DNA of 64,000 nt from Sequoia sempervirens (Eukaryota; Streptophyta; Pinopsida; Cupressales; Cupressaceae), in assembly GCA_007258455.2 (NCBI GenBank), contig VDFB02000001.1:14157747-14221746 (forward strand). The letters run 5' to 3'. Numbering within the stretch: the first letter of the stretch is position 1; each line of letters begins with the position of its first letter. Under the pieces are notes generated by a model. The model ran no database searches and had not been told where the DNA came from. It saw only the letters and a list, made by a program, of their open reading frames with translations. This document shows, in pieces, positions 48,239 through 58,595 of the stretch. The position numbers and the translations under genes were made by a program.

Positions 48239-48278
48239 GTGGTATCAGAGCTTGATTCTGCCATCCTAGGGTTTCTAC
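48239..48278 (+). other. Primer-binding site and duplicated LTR terminus
   Basis: GTGGTATCAGAGC (tRNA-Met site) directly after the LTR, then TTGATTCTGCCA, then TCCTAGGGTTTCTACA, which repeats the LTR's own 3' end. This fits an element whose interior and most of its right LTR were deleted, leaving only the final bases. Confidence 0.8.
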
Positions 48279-48548
48279 ATTTCAGGACTATGTGTGGCTT
48301 TCTCCACTGGTGTCCTCTGTGTTCTAGGTTTTGACATCCTCATCCCTTGGGGAGGATTGCACCATTGCTTTTGTCTAGGTTTCCTTCTTGAAGTGGAAGG
48401 TAGTGTAGACTGAACCTGTGGCGGCTCTGTTCTGTGAGGTATCACCTTCCTTGATTTCTTGCTGTCGAGATAGAGTTGGCTATTTCTAACCACTCTACTC
48501 GTTCTTTCTTCTATAGATGTATCCTCTTTGGCATACCAATCCACTCTC
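48279..48548. repeat. 270-bp direct repeat, right copy
   Basis: Partner of 46584-46853, one mismatch. It ends at CCACTCTC, after which the ORF continues (GGGAGCGG) while the left copy runs into the LTR. Confidence 0.92.
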
Positions 48549-49972
48549 GGGAGCGGTTGGGAGTCAACTGAATCTGCGAAGAATGTGGGGAGAATGACTT
48601 CCCCCTCATCATCTGACAGGCCCTCAATGTCTGCTGACATGAAATCAGCAATCTGTGGGAGTCTGAATCTGCTGTAGTTCCTTCTTCGCACTTCATACTC
48701 GTCTTTACAATTCACCCAATAATCTTCCATAGAAGACTTATGTGACGAGTGTTGCTCAAGGTGTGCTGCATAGAGTCCTCTGGGATCATAGGATCTTCTA
48801 TCAATGAGATATTTGAGGTTAAACCTCCTTGTTTCTTGACCCATCATCTTTGCATCCGCCGCGAATCCACATCTATATAGTCCCATTTCAATGGGAAAGT
48901 TAACAGCTGTCTTCCTCTTCAAGCGCAAGTGGACATGAACCTCGGACAACTGTCTCAGGAACTCCATGAAGACTACCCTATCCGAAGGGTGTCTTGGTAG
49001 CATGGCGGGGTGGCCAATGTAGCCATACACGCGTATGTAGGAGAATGTAGGAAATTGGATAAACCAATCTGCCCAATCCGCCATTGCCTCTCTGGCTGTC
49101 TGTGAAATACGCACGTGCATCTCATGGTTAAGCTCACGAACTATGTGCATGGTGAAGTGATCACTTGTCTTCTTGAAGTGTCTTTCCGCTTGAGTAAACT
49201 CAAGACGTGTGAAATACTCGTGAACCTTCTGCACACCTAAGGTTCCCACATTGTTCAATAACCTAAAATCGCCTTGGAAGGCTATTAGGTATACTAGGTA
49301 AGAGCACATGTGGAACCTATGAGCTTCCAGATACCCAGTGATTTGTCGGTGGAGTGTGTCACTGATCAAAGTGGCCCAGTCATAGTATTCCCTCCTGCCA
49401 ATGATTTTAGCGATGACATAGTACATCCATGGCTGGAATTGACGACCATCTTCTTCTCCAGTGACTCTATTGAGTAGAGTGATTAACACTGCGTACTCGT
49501 CTTTACATTCTCCTCGCCCCAACAACTTAGGCAAGCTTGCCTTTGTCACTTTCAGCCATTTTTCGGCCATTATCCTTTGACATTTGTCCTTGGCTGTCTC
49601 AAAAGCTTTCTCACATTCCGTCAATGATATGACTTTGCTGTTAGGATGTGAGGGAATATCAAAACATCTTTCGATATCCTGAGGCTTTAAACTGCAAACA
49701 ATTCTTCCATCTGCTGCTCTGATTTCTCTGGTGGTAGGGTTGTAATGCTTGATACAAGCGATTACGAGCTCTACGCTTTGTAGTGTGATGGGAATTGATG
49801 CGGCTTGCAGCAATCCGGATTCTTCGATATTCTGCAATGTTATTTGATTCATGCCTTCTAACTGCTCCAAATCGACCACTGGATTTACTTGGTGTAGATT
49901 TGTGTCAACTGTTTTCAGGTAATCATGGAGTAAGACCGTCTTGGTCTCGTATTGCACCTGGGAGTACTGCAT
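48279..49972 (-). pseudogene. Unknown long ORF, minus copy, N-terminal part
   Basis: An uninterrupted 565-codon frame from ATG 49970-49972, ended by the LTR stub. The ATG follows a pyrimidine tract and CAG (TTTTTCAG|GATGC), like the plus copy. Recognisable shared blocks with the plus copy are FQPWMYYVIAKIIG (against FEPWMFYYINCVGG), YDWATLISDTLHRQI, HFTMHIVRELNHEMH, WFIQFPTFSYIRVYGY (against WFIQFPKFTYIRLQEF), MLPRHPSDRVVFMEFLRQL and SYDPRGLYAAHLEQHSSHK. A basic Ser/Pro/Lys/Arg tail follows from about residue 470. I know no named family for these blocks. It may encode a structural or DNA-binding protein of a non-autonomous element, but this is not shown. Confidence 0.7.
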
Positions 49973-51850
49973 CCTGAAAAACTTGAAGATTGACTGTAAG
50001 CTTGACCTAGTTCAGATGATTTTCGGAAACCCTTAAAAATAGCGCCCTGCCGAGAAGTATTTTTCCGGAAAAAATCTGGCACATGGGTTTTGTTCGTGCT
50101 TCAATGCTGAACAAACCCAGTTCCTCAGAATTTGGATTCTGAAACTTTTTCAGAAAAACCCCCAAAAATAGGGGCAGCAAGTTTGCTGATTTTGCAAAAT
50201 TTGTTGAGATGGGTTTCTCTGGAAAATGATGCTGAATCTACCCAGTTGATCTGATCTGATGTAGCCTGTTGCTTTTTCTGTCAGATACAAGAAAACCTAA
50301 GACAAGAAGAGAGGAAAAAGACAGAAGATGGATTGGAAGTTTTATCTGATCTTCTTGAAAAAATCTGTCTCTGGTCCAATCCTCAAAAATAGCAACCCTT
50401 TCCTGCTTCAGATCTGCAATAAAAATGAAGAATGATCTTCAATTCCTTTGAGAGCTTCTTTCAACCTGCAATGAAATAATGAAATGGACGCCTTCACCTT
50501 GAATATATATGTTTGGGCTTCAGATCCACAAATTTGGGGACCTAACACAAGCTCAAAAGGTGATTTGAGTTTGATCTGAAGTTAAAAAGGTGATTTCCAC
50601 CAATCGTGGAGCGTTTTAGCCAACTTTAACTCAAAAAGCTTTTGACTTTAGTCAACAAATGACCTTTGACTTCTTTTGGGCGTCCCTTTTCATCTTTTGC
50701 AAATTTTTAAAGTATTTTTTCCCTGAAAACCCTCTGTTTGTTTGATCTGAATCTTGGCCTGTCTGTTGAGACGACACGGACACACATTCACTGCGGAGCT
50801 GAATCCATACTGGAAAGAAGTGCCTGGGAGACTGAATGATAAAAAGCTGAGTTAAGGGCTCCAAAAGACTGGGCGCCTTTCCCAAGAAAGGGCGCTTTTG
50901 CCAATGCCTTAGTGATTTTTCAGTCTTCGTTCTTCAGCTTATTTGAAATGACCTCTCGTGCCTTGAACTGGATTTCTCGTTGATCGGAGAGTCAGATGTT
51001 TTCACATGACGTTTCATCAGGTACTCAGCTCTGTTCTGCTAAGAATGACTGTCTTCGGGAAATCTGGATCTCAAATTAGGGTTCCTTTATCCAAGGGCGC
51101 CCCTCCTTGAAAAGGGCGCTTTTGCCTTTTAGCTTGATTATTTTCGTCTGACAAGTTGCCTACTTTGATCCAGATTATCCGTTGACTGCTCTGTCAGGTA
51201 TTGATGCTTGCAGTTGCGTTGCTTGAGCTTTCAAAGGAAGCCTTTTGTCATTGGTCAGCATCTGGAAGTCTAAAAGAAAGGGCGCCTTTGCTTTGAAAAG
51301 GCTCTTTTTCTAGAACTTCGTCGTTTATCTGTGGTTTCCTGATATTTCCTTGAACTGCCTTTTTTGCTTCATCAACAATTGCAGTGATCTGTTCATCGGA
51401 TGATCTGGATGTTTGTTTCACTGTTGAGCCAGCAGTCAAACGTCAAGAATGACTGCTTCAGATGATCTTACTGACTTCATTTGACCTTCAAAGATCATGG
51501 GCGCCCCTGCTTGAAAAAGGCGCCTTTTCAACATGTGAGCAATCTCCCCTTCGTAACATCTCCAGAGTTAGTCAAATTTTGACCTTTTTCGTTTTCAGGA
51601 ATCTCCTTCGTCAAACAGCATCTTTTTTGACCTTTTCCGCCATGGTTGTGTCGTTGAAGCTTTTGAAGCTTAGCTTTCAGCACCTGGTACTGGCCAATCT
51701 GCCATTAATGGTTGTGGAGCTCCTAACTTCGTTCCTGAAAAAGAGAAATAGACCCACCAGAGTAAAACGTGTCTTTTGATGATTCTGACTTGACCAATGT
51801 GATCGTGAAGCCTTTTAAGCCTATCAAAATCATTTTCGATCATTTCTGGG
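49973..51850. other. Upstream region of the minus copy, with GGGCGCC modules
   Basis: No gene. Read on the minus strand it holds a possible TATA (ATATATATTCAAGG near 50500) and, further upstream, at least five short modules containing AAAGGGCGCC(T/C)(T/C)TT (near 50688, 50875, 51105, 51279, 51500) about 100-250 bp apart. It forms the left half of a ~4.1 kb spacer between two divergent long ORFs. Confidence 0.5.
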
Positions 51851-52039
51851 AAGGTCCTATTTTCGGGGGATTTCCCTGAAAATAGGGGAAAAAACCCTAA
51901 TTTTCAATTTTTTAGAATTTTGTACATGTGTTCCTTGATAGAAACCCACCAAGATTCTATGATTGGTTTGACCTAAAACTGGCCTTTCATGGCATTTTAA
52001 CAAGATTTAGCTCAATTTACACAGAATGCCAAAAAATTT

Positions 52040-53130
52040 ATTTGGGGTACAACAGGGGTCAAATGCGCCCAAGTCACCAAGGTGTAGGATGGCGAAAGAA
52101 AAAGTTTCTAAGGCATTGAAATTCCCTGAGGACCCCTCATATGCGCCCAAGTCATAGAGGAGGCATCCAAATATTCTAAGGCAAGAAAATTCCCTGACCC
52201 CACCTTGAATGCGCCCAAGTCATTGAGGAGGCATCAAAATATTCCAAGGCAAGAAAAATTTCTTGACACCCCCCTAAATGCGCCCTTGGCATGAAACAAG
52301 TTGGATAAGATTTTTCTAAGTCGCAAAATGGCAATGGACCCCTCCAAATGCGCCCATCTTGAATAGGGAGGTGTTTGAAAATATTCTAAGTGAAGAAAAA
52401 TTGCCTAACCCCAGCTCATATGCGCCCTTGATGGAGGAGGCTGGAAAATAGTTGCTAAGCCACAAGAAAATTTCCTGACCCCACCTTGAATGCGCCCAAG
52501 TCATAGAGGAGGCATCAAAATATTCTAAGTCATAAAAATTCCTTGACCACCCCTTGAACGCACCCAATCTTAGCAAGGTGGTTTGAAAATATTCTAAGGC
52601 AAGGAAAATTTCTTGACACCCCCCTAAATGCGCCCTCAAGAGGAGGAGGTTTGGAAAATATTCTAAGTCATCAAAATTGGCAGTAGACACATGAAAATGT
52701 GCCCAAGTCAGGAATGTGAAGAAAATGTCTAAGGCATGGTAAATGAAGTTGTAGTGGGCCCTCTCAAATGCGCCCACCTTGTGAATGAGGTGTTTGACAA
52801 TTTTACTAAGGCAAGAGGATAAAATGGCAGGACAGGACCCCAAATGCGCCCAAGATTGAGAGGAAGTTAGAAATTTTTCTAAGTATGCAAACTGGCAATA
52901 CCCCACCCTAAATGCGCCCAAGGGGTATAAGGTTAGGAAAACGCCTAAAATCAAGCTTCAAGGTGGTAAATGCGCCTTAAGAAGAGAAGGTGAAGAAAAA
53001 ATTTTAAGTGTTGAAAACTAGAAGCTCCCCCTGTCAAATACGCCCTAGCAAAGGAGTTGCTTTGAAAAAATTTCGAAGTGTTCAAATTGGAACTAGCACC
53101 CCCTAAATGTGCCCAACCTAGGGAAGGGTC
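52040..53130 (+). repeat. Degenerate tandem array, ~70-bp unit with AAATGCGCCCAAG
   Basis: About 16 units at 55-80 bp spacing, each with a core AAATGCGCCCAAG, often followed by TCATAGAGGAGGCATC, AAAATATTCTAAGGCAAG and TTCCTGACCCC. Core positions include about 52060, 52139, 52207, 52276, 52346, 52419, 52488, 52626, 52766, 52843 and 52910. Variants ATGTGCCC, ACGCACCC and ATACGCCC look like CpG decay. Five related units lie at 43510-43720. The array lies upstream of the plus-strand long ORF and its TATA-like box. Confidence 0.85.
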
Positions 53131-53871
53131 ATTTAAGCCCATGAAGTGATAAAATGTGGGATATGCTAACCTTAGTGGGGAATTTTTTTCAAGGGTGTAA
53201 AAAACTAAATGTACCCCTTCACATGTGTACACATGAGTAATATAGCTAAAAAATATTTTCTAAGGGGGAATTGTTTTTGGGTCTTGGATATTTTCTAAGG
53301 GGAGTAATTTTGAAACTTTTCACACCTTGCCTAGAGATTTTAAAGTGGACACTGGGCGCCTAGTTGATGAAATTTTCTAAGGCAAAGGGAGAAATATTTT
53401 TGAAAGTAAAATGCCTTGGCTTATAAATTGAAGATGGACGCCTAGATGATTTTGATAAATTCTTCTAAGAAGAGATAATTTTTTCCAAGCTAGAGTGAAG
53501 ATGAAATAATGTCTAAAGCAAAAGTATAAAAGAATAAATGAACACCTTAGCCAGTTGAGATAAAAAAAATTTAAAAGGGGCATTTGACTTAATATTTTCC
53601 AAAGGATGATTTCAAAATGCAAATGAAGTGAAGCACGCCTATGCCAGTGAAAATGAAATTTTTGAAATTCTAGAAGTCAAATATTCCAAGCTTCAAATGC
53701 CAAGTATTGCAGTTGCCTGAGGAGGGAAAATTTTGAACTCCTTTGCATGGAGGAATCTTCAGCATAAAAACTTTATGACAAGCAGGCTCAAGTTAGAAGA
53801 TGCTGGGTAGTGGAGAAGTGGAAATTTAAATGACTTAGCCAGAATTAGCCTCTTCTAGAATTTGACTTGGC

Positions 53872-53878
53872 TATAAGA
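53872..53878 (+). promoter_or_regulatory. Possible TATA box upstream of the plus copy
   Basis: GGCTATAAGAGTTG lies 265 bp before the ATG at 54137 and just downstream of the ~70-bp array. Transcription from here would include a possible 5' intron, since a splice-acceptor-like TTTCTACAG precedes the ATG. Confidence 0.35.
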
Positions 53879-54127
53879 GTTGAGAAAAAATTTATTTTCT
53901 TCATCAGTTGCTAGGAGCGAATTTGAGTTCTGCAGATGAAGAAATTCGAAGTTGGGGAAGAGTTGGAGAAAAGTTAAAAAAGTTTCTAAGTGTTGGGAAA
54001 AGGTTGTTGAAAGGGTGCTAAGGTTTGAAGTCTAAAATTCAGTGCTGAAGCTTCTCATTTTTAGAATTCAACGGCAGTCTCAAAGTGATTATTTTTCTAA
54101 GTTAAATTTCTAATGACTATCTTTCAT

Positions 54128-54136
54128 TTCTACAGG
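54128..54136 (+). promoter_or_regulatory. Possible 3' splice site just before the start codon
   Basis: CATTTCTACAG|GATGG. The minus copy has CAAGTTTTTCAG|GATGC at the equivalent place. Conservation of a pyrimidine tract, AG and GATG between diverged copies suggests a spliced leader. Confidence 0.4.
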
Positions 54137-57100
54137 ATGGCTGAAACAGATAGAAGAGCGACTGGCAAAGATGCTAATGTTGAATCTAGCAAAGCAAATG
54201 CATCCAAACAGGCTGTAATCAAGAAGTTGAGCAAGTTTTTCCTTCCAGAGTCAAAGTTTTCTTCGAAGTTGGGGAAGTTGAGTGATACAAACCTTGGCTC
54301 TTTCAATTTGGAGGCTTTTAGAAGACGAATGTTGGGGATAGGAGGCCATCATCCATCAATTACTTCACACAATATTGTCAAAAGTGGACTTTATGCAGCT
54401 GTTGGTTGTCCACCAACAATTCAGTGTCCAGAGTTGATTATGGAATGCGCTAATTGTTACAACTCAGGGTGAAGGACTACTGTTTCACCTAACGACAAGT
54501 TGTTGGCCAACCTCACGCCTGAAGCTATTGGGGAAGCATTCGAAACTCCTACCTATGAGAAGATGGTTTACAAGACAAGAGAAAGACCTGAAAGAATGTA
54601 TGCTTCTACATTTGAAAGGTGTGTTGATATGATAAACTCTCATTGGATGAAAAAGCCTAAGCCAACTCGCACAAAGCTGCCAAAACAAATAATTTCAGAT
54701 GATTTGAAGCAAGAATATTGTGACCTGATTATGATGCTCAGCAGAGTTGGAAGAAGCCCCCAATCATTCATCTTTGAGCCATGGATGTTTTACTACATCA
54801 ATTGTGTTGGAGGGCAATGAACATGTTGACTGGGCGGTAATGATCAGCAACAATTTGCATGAACAACTCAAAAATTTGAGGAGATCAAAGACATTCTATA
54901 TGAGCTCATATGTCATCTATATGCTGGCTCAAATGACAAAGTACAGAGGAATATCATACAAGGAGCCGATTGGGTGTGGTTCTCAACAATTCAAGATTCA
55001 TGAGGCTTGTTCGCAATTGCACTTGACAAGCACTTCTCACTACAAAAGAGTCAATGATGCCTTCACGACGCATATAGCGAGGACGCTTCAGCAAAGAACT
55101 TATCACAAAATATCAAGGGAAGCACAGGAGCTAATTGAGAGGTACGGATGTTGGTTTATCCAATTTCCGAAATTCACTTACATTAGGCTGCAGGAGTTTT
55201 CATCATATCCTTACACATTGCCCAAGTACCCCACAAACAGAATTTTGATGCTAAAAATATCTAGGCAGCTCATTGCCTACGATAAGATTCAGAAGAAGAA
55301 AAAGAAAGGAGGACTTGACTTCCCTATCATCATGGGAAATTCAGATGAAGTTTGTCCTACATTGCAAGCAGCTAAGGAAGCGGAAAATGAGCTTCAATTT
55401 TTCCACCTCTCTTACCATACTACCAGGCAGTATTATGATCCTCATCGGAATATCAGATGGATATTGGCTGAGGAATTCAAACATCGGGCGCACATTGAAG
55501 ATTTTTGGGCAAGTGTGTTGGATGATGCTGAAGTGATAAGGATGATTTTGAGGATACCATTGAGCATGATTAGGGAATGTGAAATTGTTCTGGTGCCAGA
55601 CCAAGTAGATGAAGATGTGAATGTTATGCAGGCTAATTATGAGACAGTGAAGAATACACCACTCCCACTTCTAGATTGGTCGGAACCAGAGATTACAAAT
55701 TTGGATACGCTTTGCATACCAGTCTTGACATTCACGAGAGGTTGGGTGGAGAGGCACATGAACAGGCTTAAGGGCAGGTCAATTCCTCTCAATTATAATT
55801 TAATGGGAGATCATAGGCCGCCCACAATTAGGAAGAAAAAGCAGGCGTTTGAACCACGAAGAAAAGAACTAGTCCAGCCGGAGCCTCAAAGAATTGAGGA
55901 GGCATCACATATGCCATTGAGGACTCACTCTCCAAGTGTGCAGGAAGTTTCACTGTTTGCAGATTAGAGAGTGAGGTTGAATGAAGAACAGGAATTACAG
56001 GAGGCAAATCAGCCACCTCGTAGGGAGTCTGTTGGCCAGAGTGTCAACGCACCTATAAGAGAAAACCAACAGGGAGAGGAGGAAGAAACGGCCACGGATA
56101 CTCGCTTCCAACGTGAGATTGATACAGCATTAGCGGATGACACTACTACAGGGCAAGAGGCCCAAGGTTCGGGAGATACTCAGCCTATAGAGATTGATGA
56201 GCCTCGTCAGAATGACGGTAGAGGAGAAGTTCGTGAAGAGGAAGCAAGGGATGAACAACCATTCACTATTTCTGACTTGCAGCAAGTGGTGCCAGATTGG
56301 CTAAGGGATGGGATGAGAAGGAACCCTGTTGAGGAAACTGATCCAGCAATTGAGATGGAAGAATTTCTGAGTAGGATCAGTGCACCTCTGAAGAAGAAGG
56401 CAAGAAAGTTCTCAACGATTTCAATGGATGAAGATGGCTCTCGCACAATTCACGTGGTTGTACTGAGGGTTGAGTGTGACCGAGATGAAGTTGTTCCGGA
56501 AAATTATGCGATCACTACTGTGGATTTAGGCCGCCCTACTGGAGCATAGATAATTGAGGAGTGTGATAACTCCTACCAGGCACTTAAGGACAGGTTGCTC
56601 CAAACCGAAGGCAAATACAAAAGATTGAAGGAGCACAAAACATTGGTAAAATATGTGTAGCACTTGTCTCGTCCTTGCGGGCAAGAGAATCCGACAGTTG
56701 AGCTTCTAGTCGAGCTTCCAGGAGAATCAGTTAGCGGTTTGGAGGACTTGAGGAGGATGGCACAGGACGCAGATAAATGGGTTGCTAATGTTCGCACTGA
56801 AACAGAGAAGTTTATGGAGGATTTTGCTCATTTCTATCAGCAGGTTTCTAGCATTATGGCACGAATGGGCACAGTTGATCAGGCTTGGGGTGAGGCTCGC
56901 ATCTATCAGAACAAGGTTGTTCTTCGTCTAGAAGCTTTGATGCATACGCCCTTGCAGAATTTGGTTGAGGAAGGCGTAATTCAGGAAGGTGATAGGTATG
57001 ACTTTACTAGCTGGTATTCTTCAGTGGTCACAGGCCGAGGTTTCTTTGACGCACCACAGGCAGATTCGGTAAAAGTCAGAAAGGCTATGGTGAATATTCT

Positions 57101-57482
57101 TGACGGAGTCTTGAACACACTTGAGGCTATCTTTGTTAGGAGACTAACTTCTACGGAGGTGACTGCAAATGGTTTGAAGAGTAGATTGGAGCCTTTCTTT
57201 TCGGAGGTGAAGACTTTTGTTCAAGATGATTTTGAAAACACCTCGACTTTCTCCAGCATTATTCAGAATACTCAGGATGCTCTAGTTGCTTGGAGGAAAT
57301 CTTGCACTCGGCATAGGCAGACAGTTACAGTGCTTGAGTTTCAGCTTAATCACGTCCCACCTATTTCAGTTCAGGAAGTTGAAGCAGTGTTGGCCAAATT
57401 CGTTGAATTTGCGGTCAAGGAGAAGGAAAATGGAAGCGCCCTTCTGGATGATGATCTTCTGGAAGATGATGGTGGGCATTAA
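54137..57482 (+). pseudogene. Unknown long ORF, plus copy
   Basis: About 1,115 codons from ATG 54137 (MAETDRRATGKD) to TAA 57480-57482, homologous to the minus copy. It is broken by TGA at 54470, a single-base shift near 54812 (after FEPWMFYYINCVGG), and in-frame TAG at 55965, 56547 and 56657. All four stops could arise from C-to-T changes (CGA or CAG). Regions: N-terminal Ser/Lys-rich part, conserved middle (54500-55600; YGCWFIQFPKFTYIRLQEF, YYDPHRNIRWILAEEFKHR), an acidic Glu/Gln-rich linker (55980-56270), a short basic block (LKKKARKF), and a helical C-terminal part (56670-57450). There is no CCHC knuckle, DTG protease, YxDD or DDE signature. The sequence blends directly into a plus LTR end. 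Confidence 0.7.
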
Positions 57483-58595
57483 TTGCCTATGCTATTTTGG
57501 GAGTGAGTGAGAATCTTTTGGCTCATTTATTGCCCCACTCCTCTTTGTGGCGGTTTTTAGGGTGAATCTTATTTAGGGCTAAGGCAGCACGATCTACACC
57601 ATCCATCTAATTGTAATTTGAGATGTCCATTGGACTTGGTCAGCTATAAAAGGGGCATCCCCCCTCATTTGTAATTCATTAGACGTAGAGATCATTAGAA
57701 TAGCAGAGCATAGAGAGACAGTTAGCATAATATCATAGCATAGCATAGATAGAAGAGGAAGGAAAGCTTTCTCATTGAATGCTTTGTAAGAAGTTGTTGT
57801 GAACACTCTCATAATAAAAAGAGTTTTCATTGATGGTGATTTCATCTTTTGTTATGTGTAGCTAGCGAGGCTTCTTCGTCCTTCTGAATCACTTAGAACT
57901 TAAAGTAGCTTAGAGTAAAATAGATTTCATTTTATGCAAATAGATGATAGTTGTGGAATGTTGTGTTTGATCTAAGCGAACTTCGTCTAATCCATACCAC
58001 TAGCAAACTTACTGATGGTGGGTTTTCCTTGCGTGGTCAACTGGAACCTTTTGAACCTAACTTCAATTATGATTCACATGTTGTCATGCATCGTTGTGAT
58101 GGTGTCCTCATGTTGAGTTGTAATTTGAATACTTTTAGCCACTCCCTTGAAGATTGCACTAACTCTATGGAGGCTGTCTGAAGCGAGGCTAAGCGAAGTC
58201 TAGTTGAAGTTTGCTGAAGTTGATCTCCACATCCCACACTTAGGTTAGGACATAAATTTTCTAATCCTTGCATCCATTCAATTCCGCACTTTTCTAGTTA
58301 GTATTAGGAAGCTTGCACTTCATCGACAAATCTCTCGAATTACATGAAAACCCCCTTTTCTCTTTAGTCTGATGTCTACTATCTGATGTCGAACAATTAC
58401 GTAAGTCCCCTCATGATACCAGCAAATCACAACGAACCAACTGAATCTATTCTATTGCATAAAAGGAACCTTGGAGTTGAACGCGTGAACTTTCTTGCAA
58501 TCTTAGCATGCAGGATACTTTGATCAAGAGAGAATAGAGTAGCCGTTGGAAACTTTATTCTATTGTTTGGTGCGGTCACAAAAAACACATGAACA
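57483..58595 (+). repeat. Right LTR end of the 16.3 kb insertion
   Basis: From about 57740 it matches the LTR at 36190-36977, with CATACCACTAGC, CCTTGCGTGGTCAACTGG, TTGAAGATTGCAC and TTTGATCAAGAGAGAA in order, and it ends CACATGAACA before ATAC. A TATAAAA box lies at 57645-57651. The TGTTGTGACC start is not found after the ORF stop, so the U3 is truncated or replaced. Confidence 0.65.
57645..57651 (+). promoter_or_regulatory. TATA box of the right LTR
   Basis: CAGCTATAAAAGGGGCATCC, a strong plant TATA consensus, 163 bp past the stop of the plus ORF. Confidence 0.55.

Larger units (their letters stand above)
42315..58595 (+). mobile_element. 16.3 kb insertion in Copia RNase H, TSD ATAC, carrying two unknown long ORFs
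   Basis: Bounded by CATTGTGACCTTTTCACAC (TG changed to CA relative to the copy at 36090) and CACATGAACA, with ATAC at 42311-42314 and 58596-58599. The Copia RNase H frame resumes on both sides, so the limits are firm. Inside are a plus-oriented LTR start (42315-~44000), a reversed LTR-like promoter region (~44050-45150), a minus-strand long ORF (45159-49972) with an LTR stub, a divergent non-coding core (50000-54130), a plus-strand long ORF (54137-57482), and a plus LTR end (57483-58595). I could not trace a simple two-LTR structure. At least one later nested insertion or rearrangement is likely. Confidence 0.8.

Noticed and set aside
42315..58595. Simple full-length LTR retrotransposon with two matching LTRs
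   Set aside because: The left LTR start and the right LTR end do not show clear mutual similarity over a common stretch, and no primer-binding site follows the left one. The outer limits are supported but the simple structure is not.
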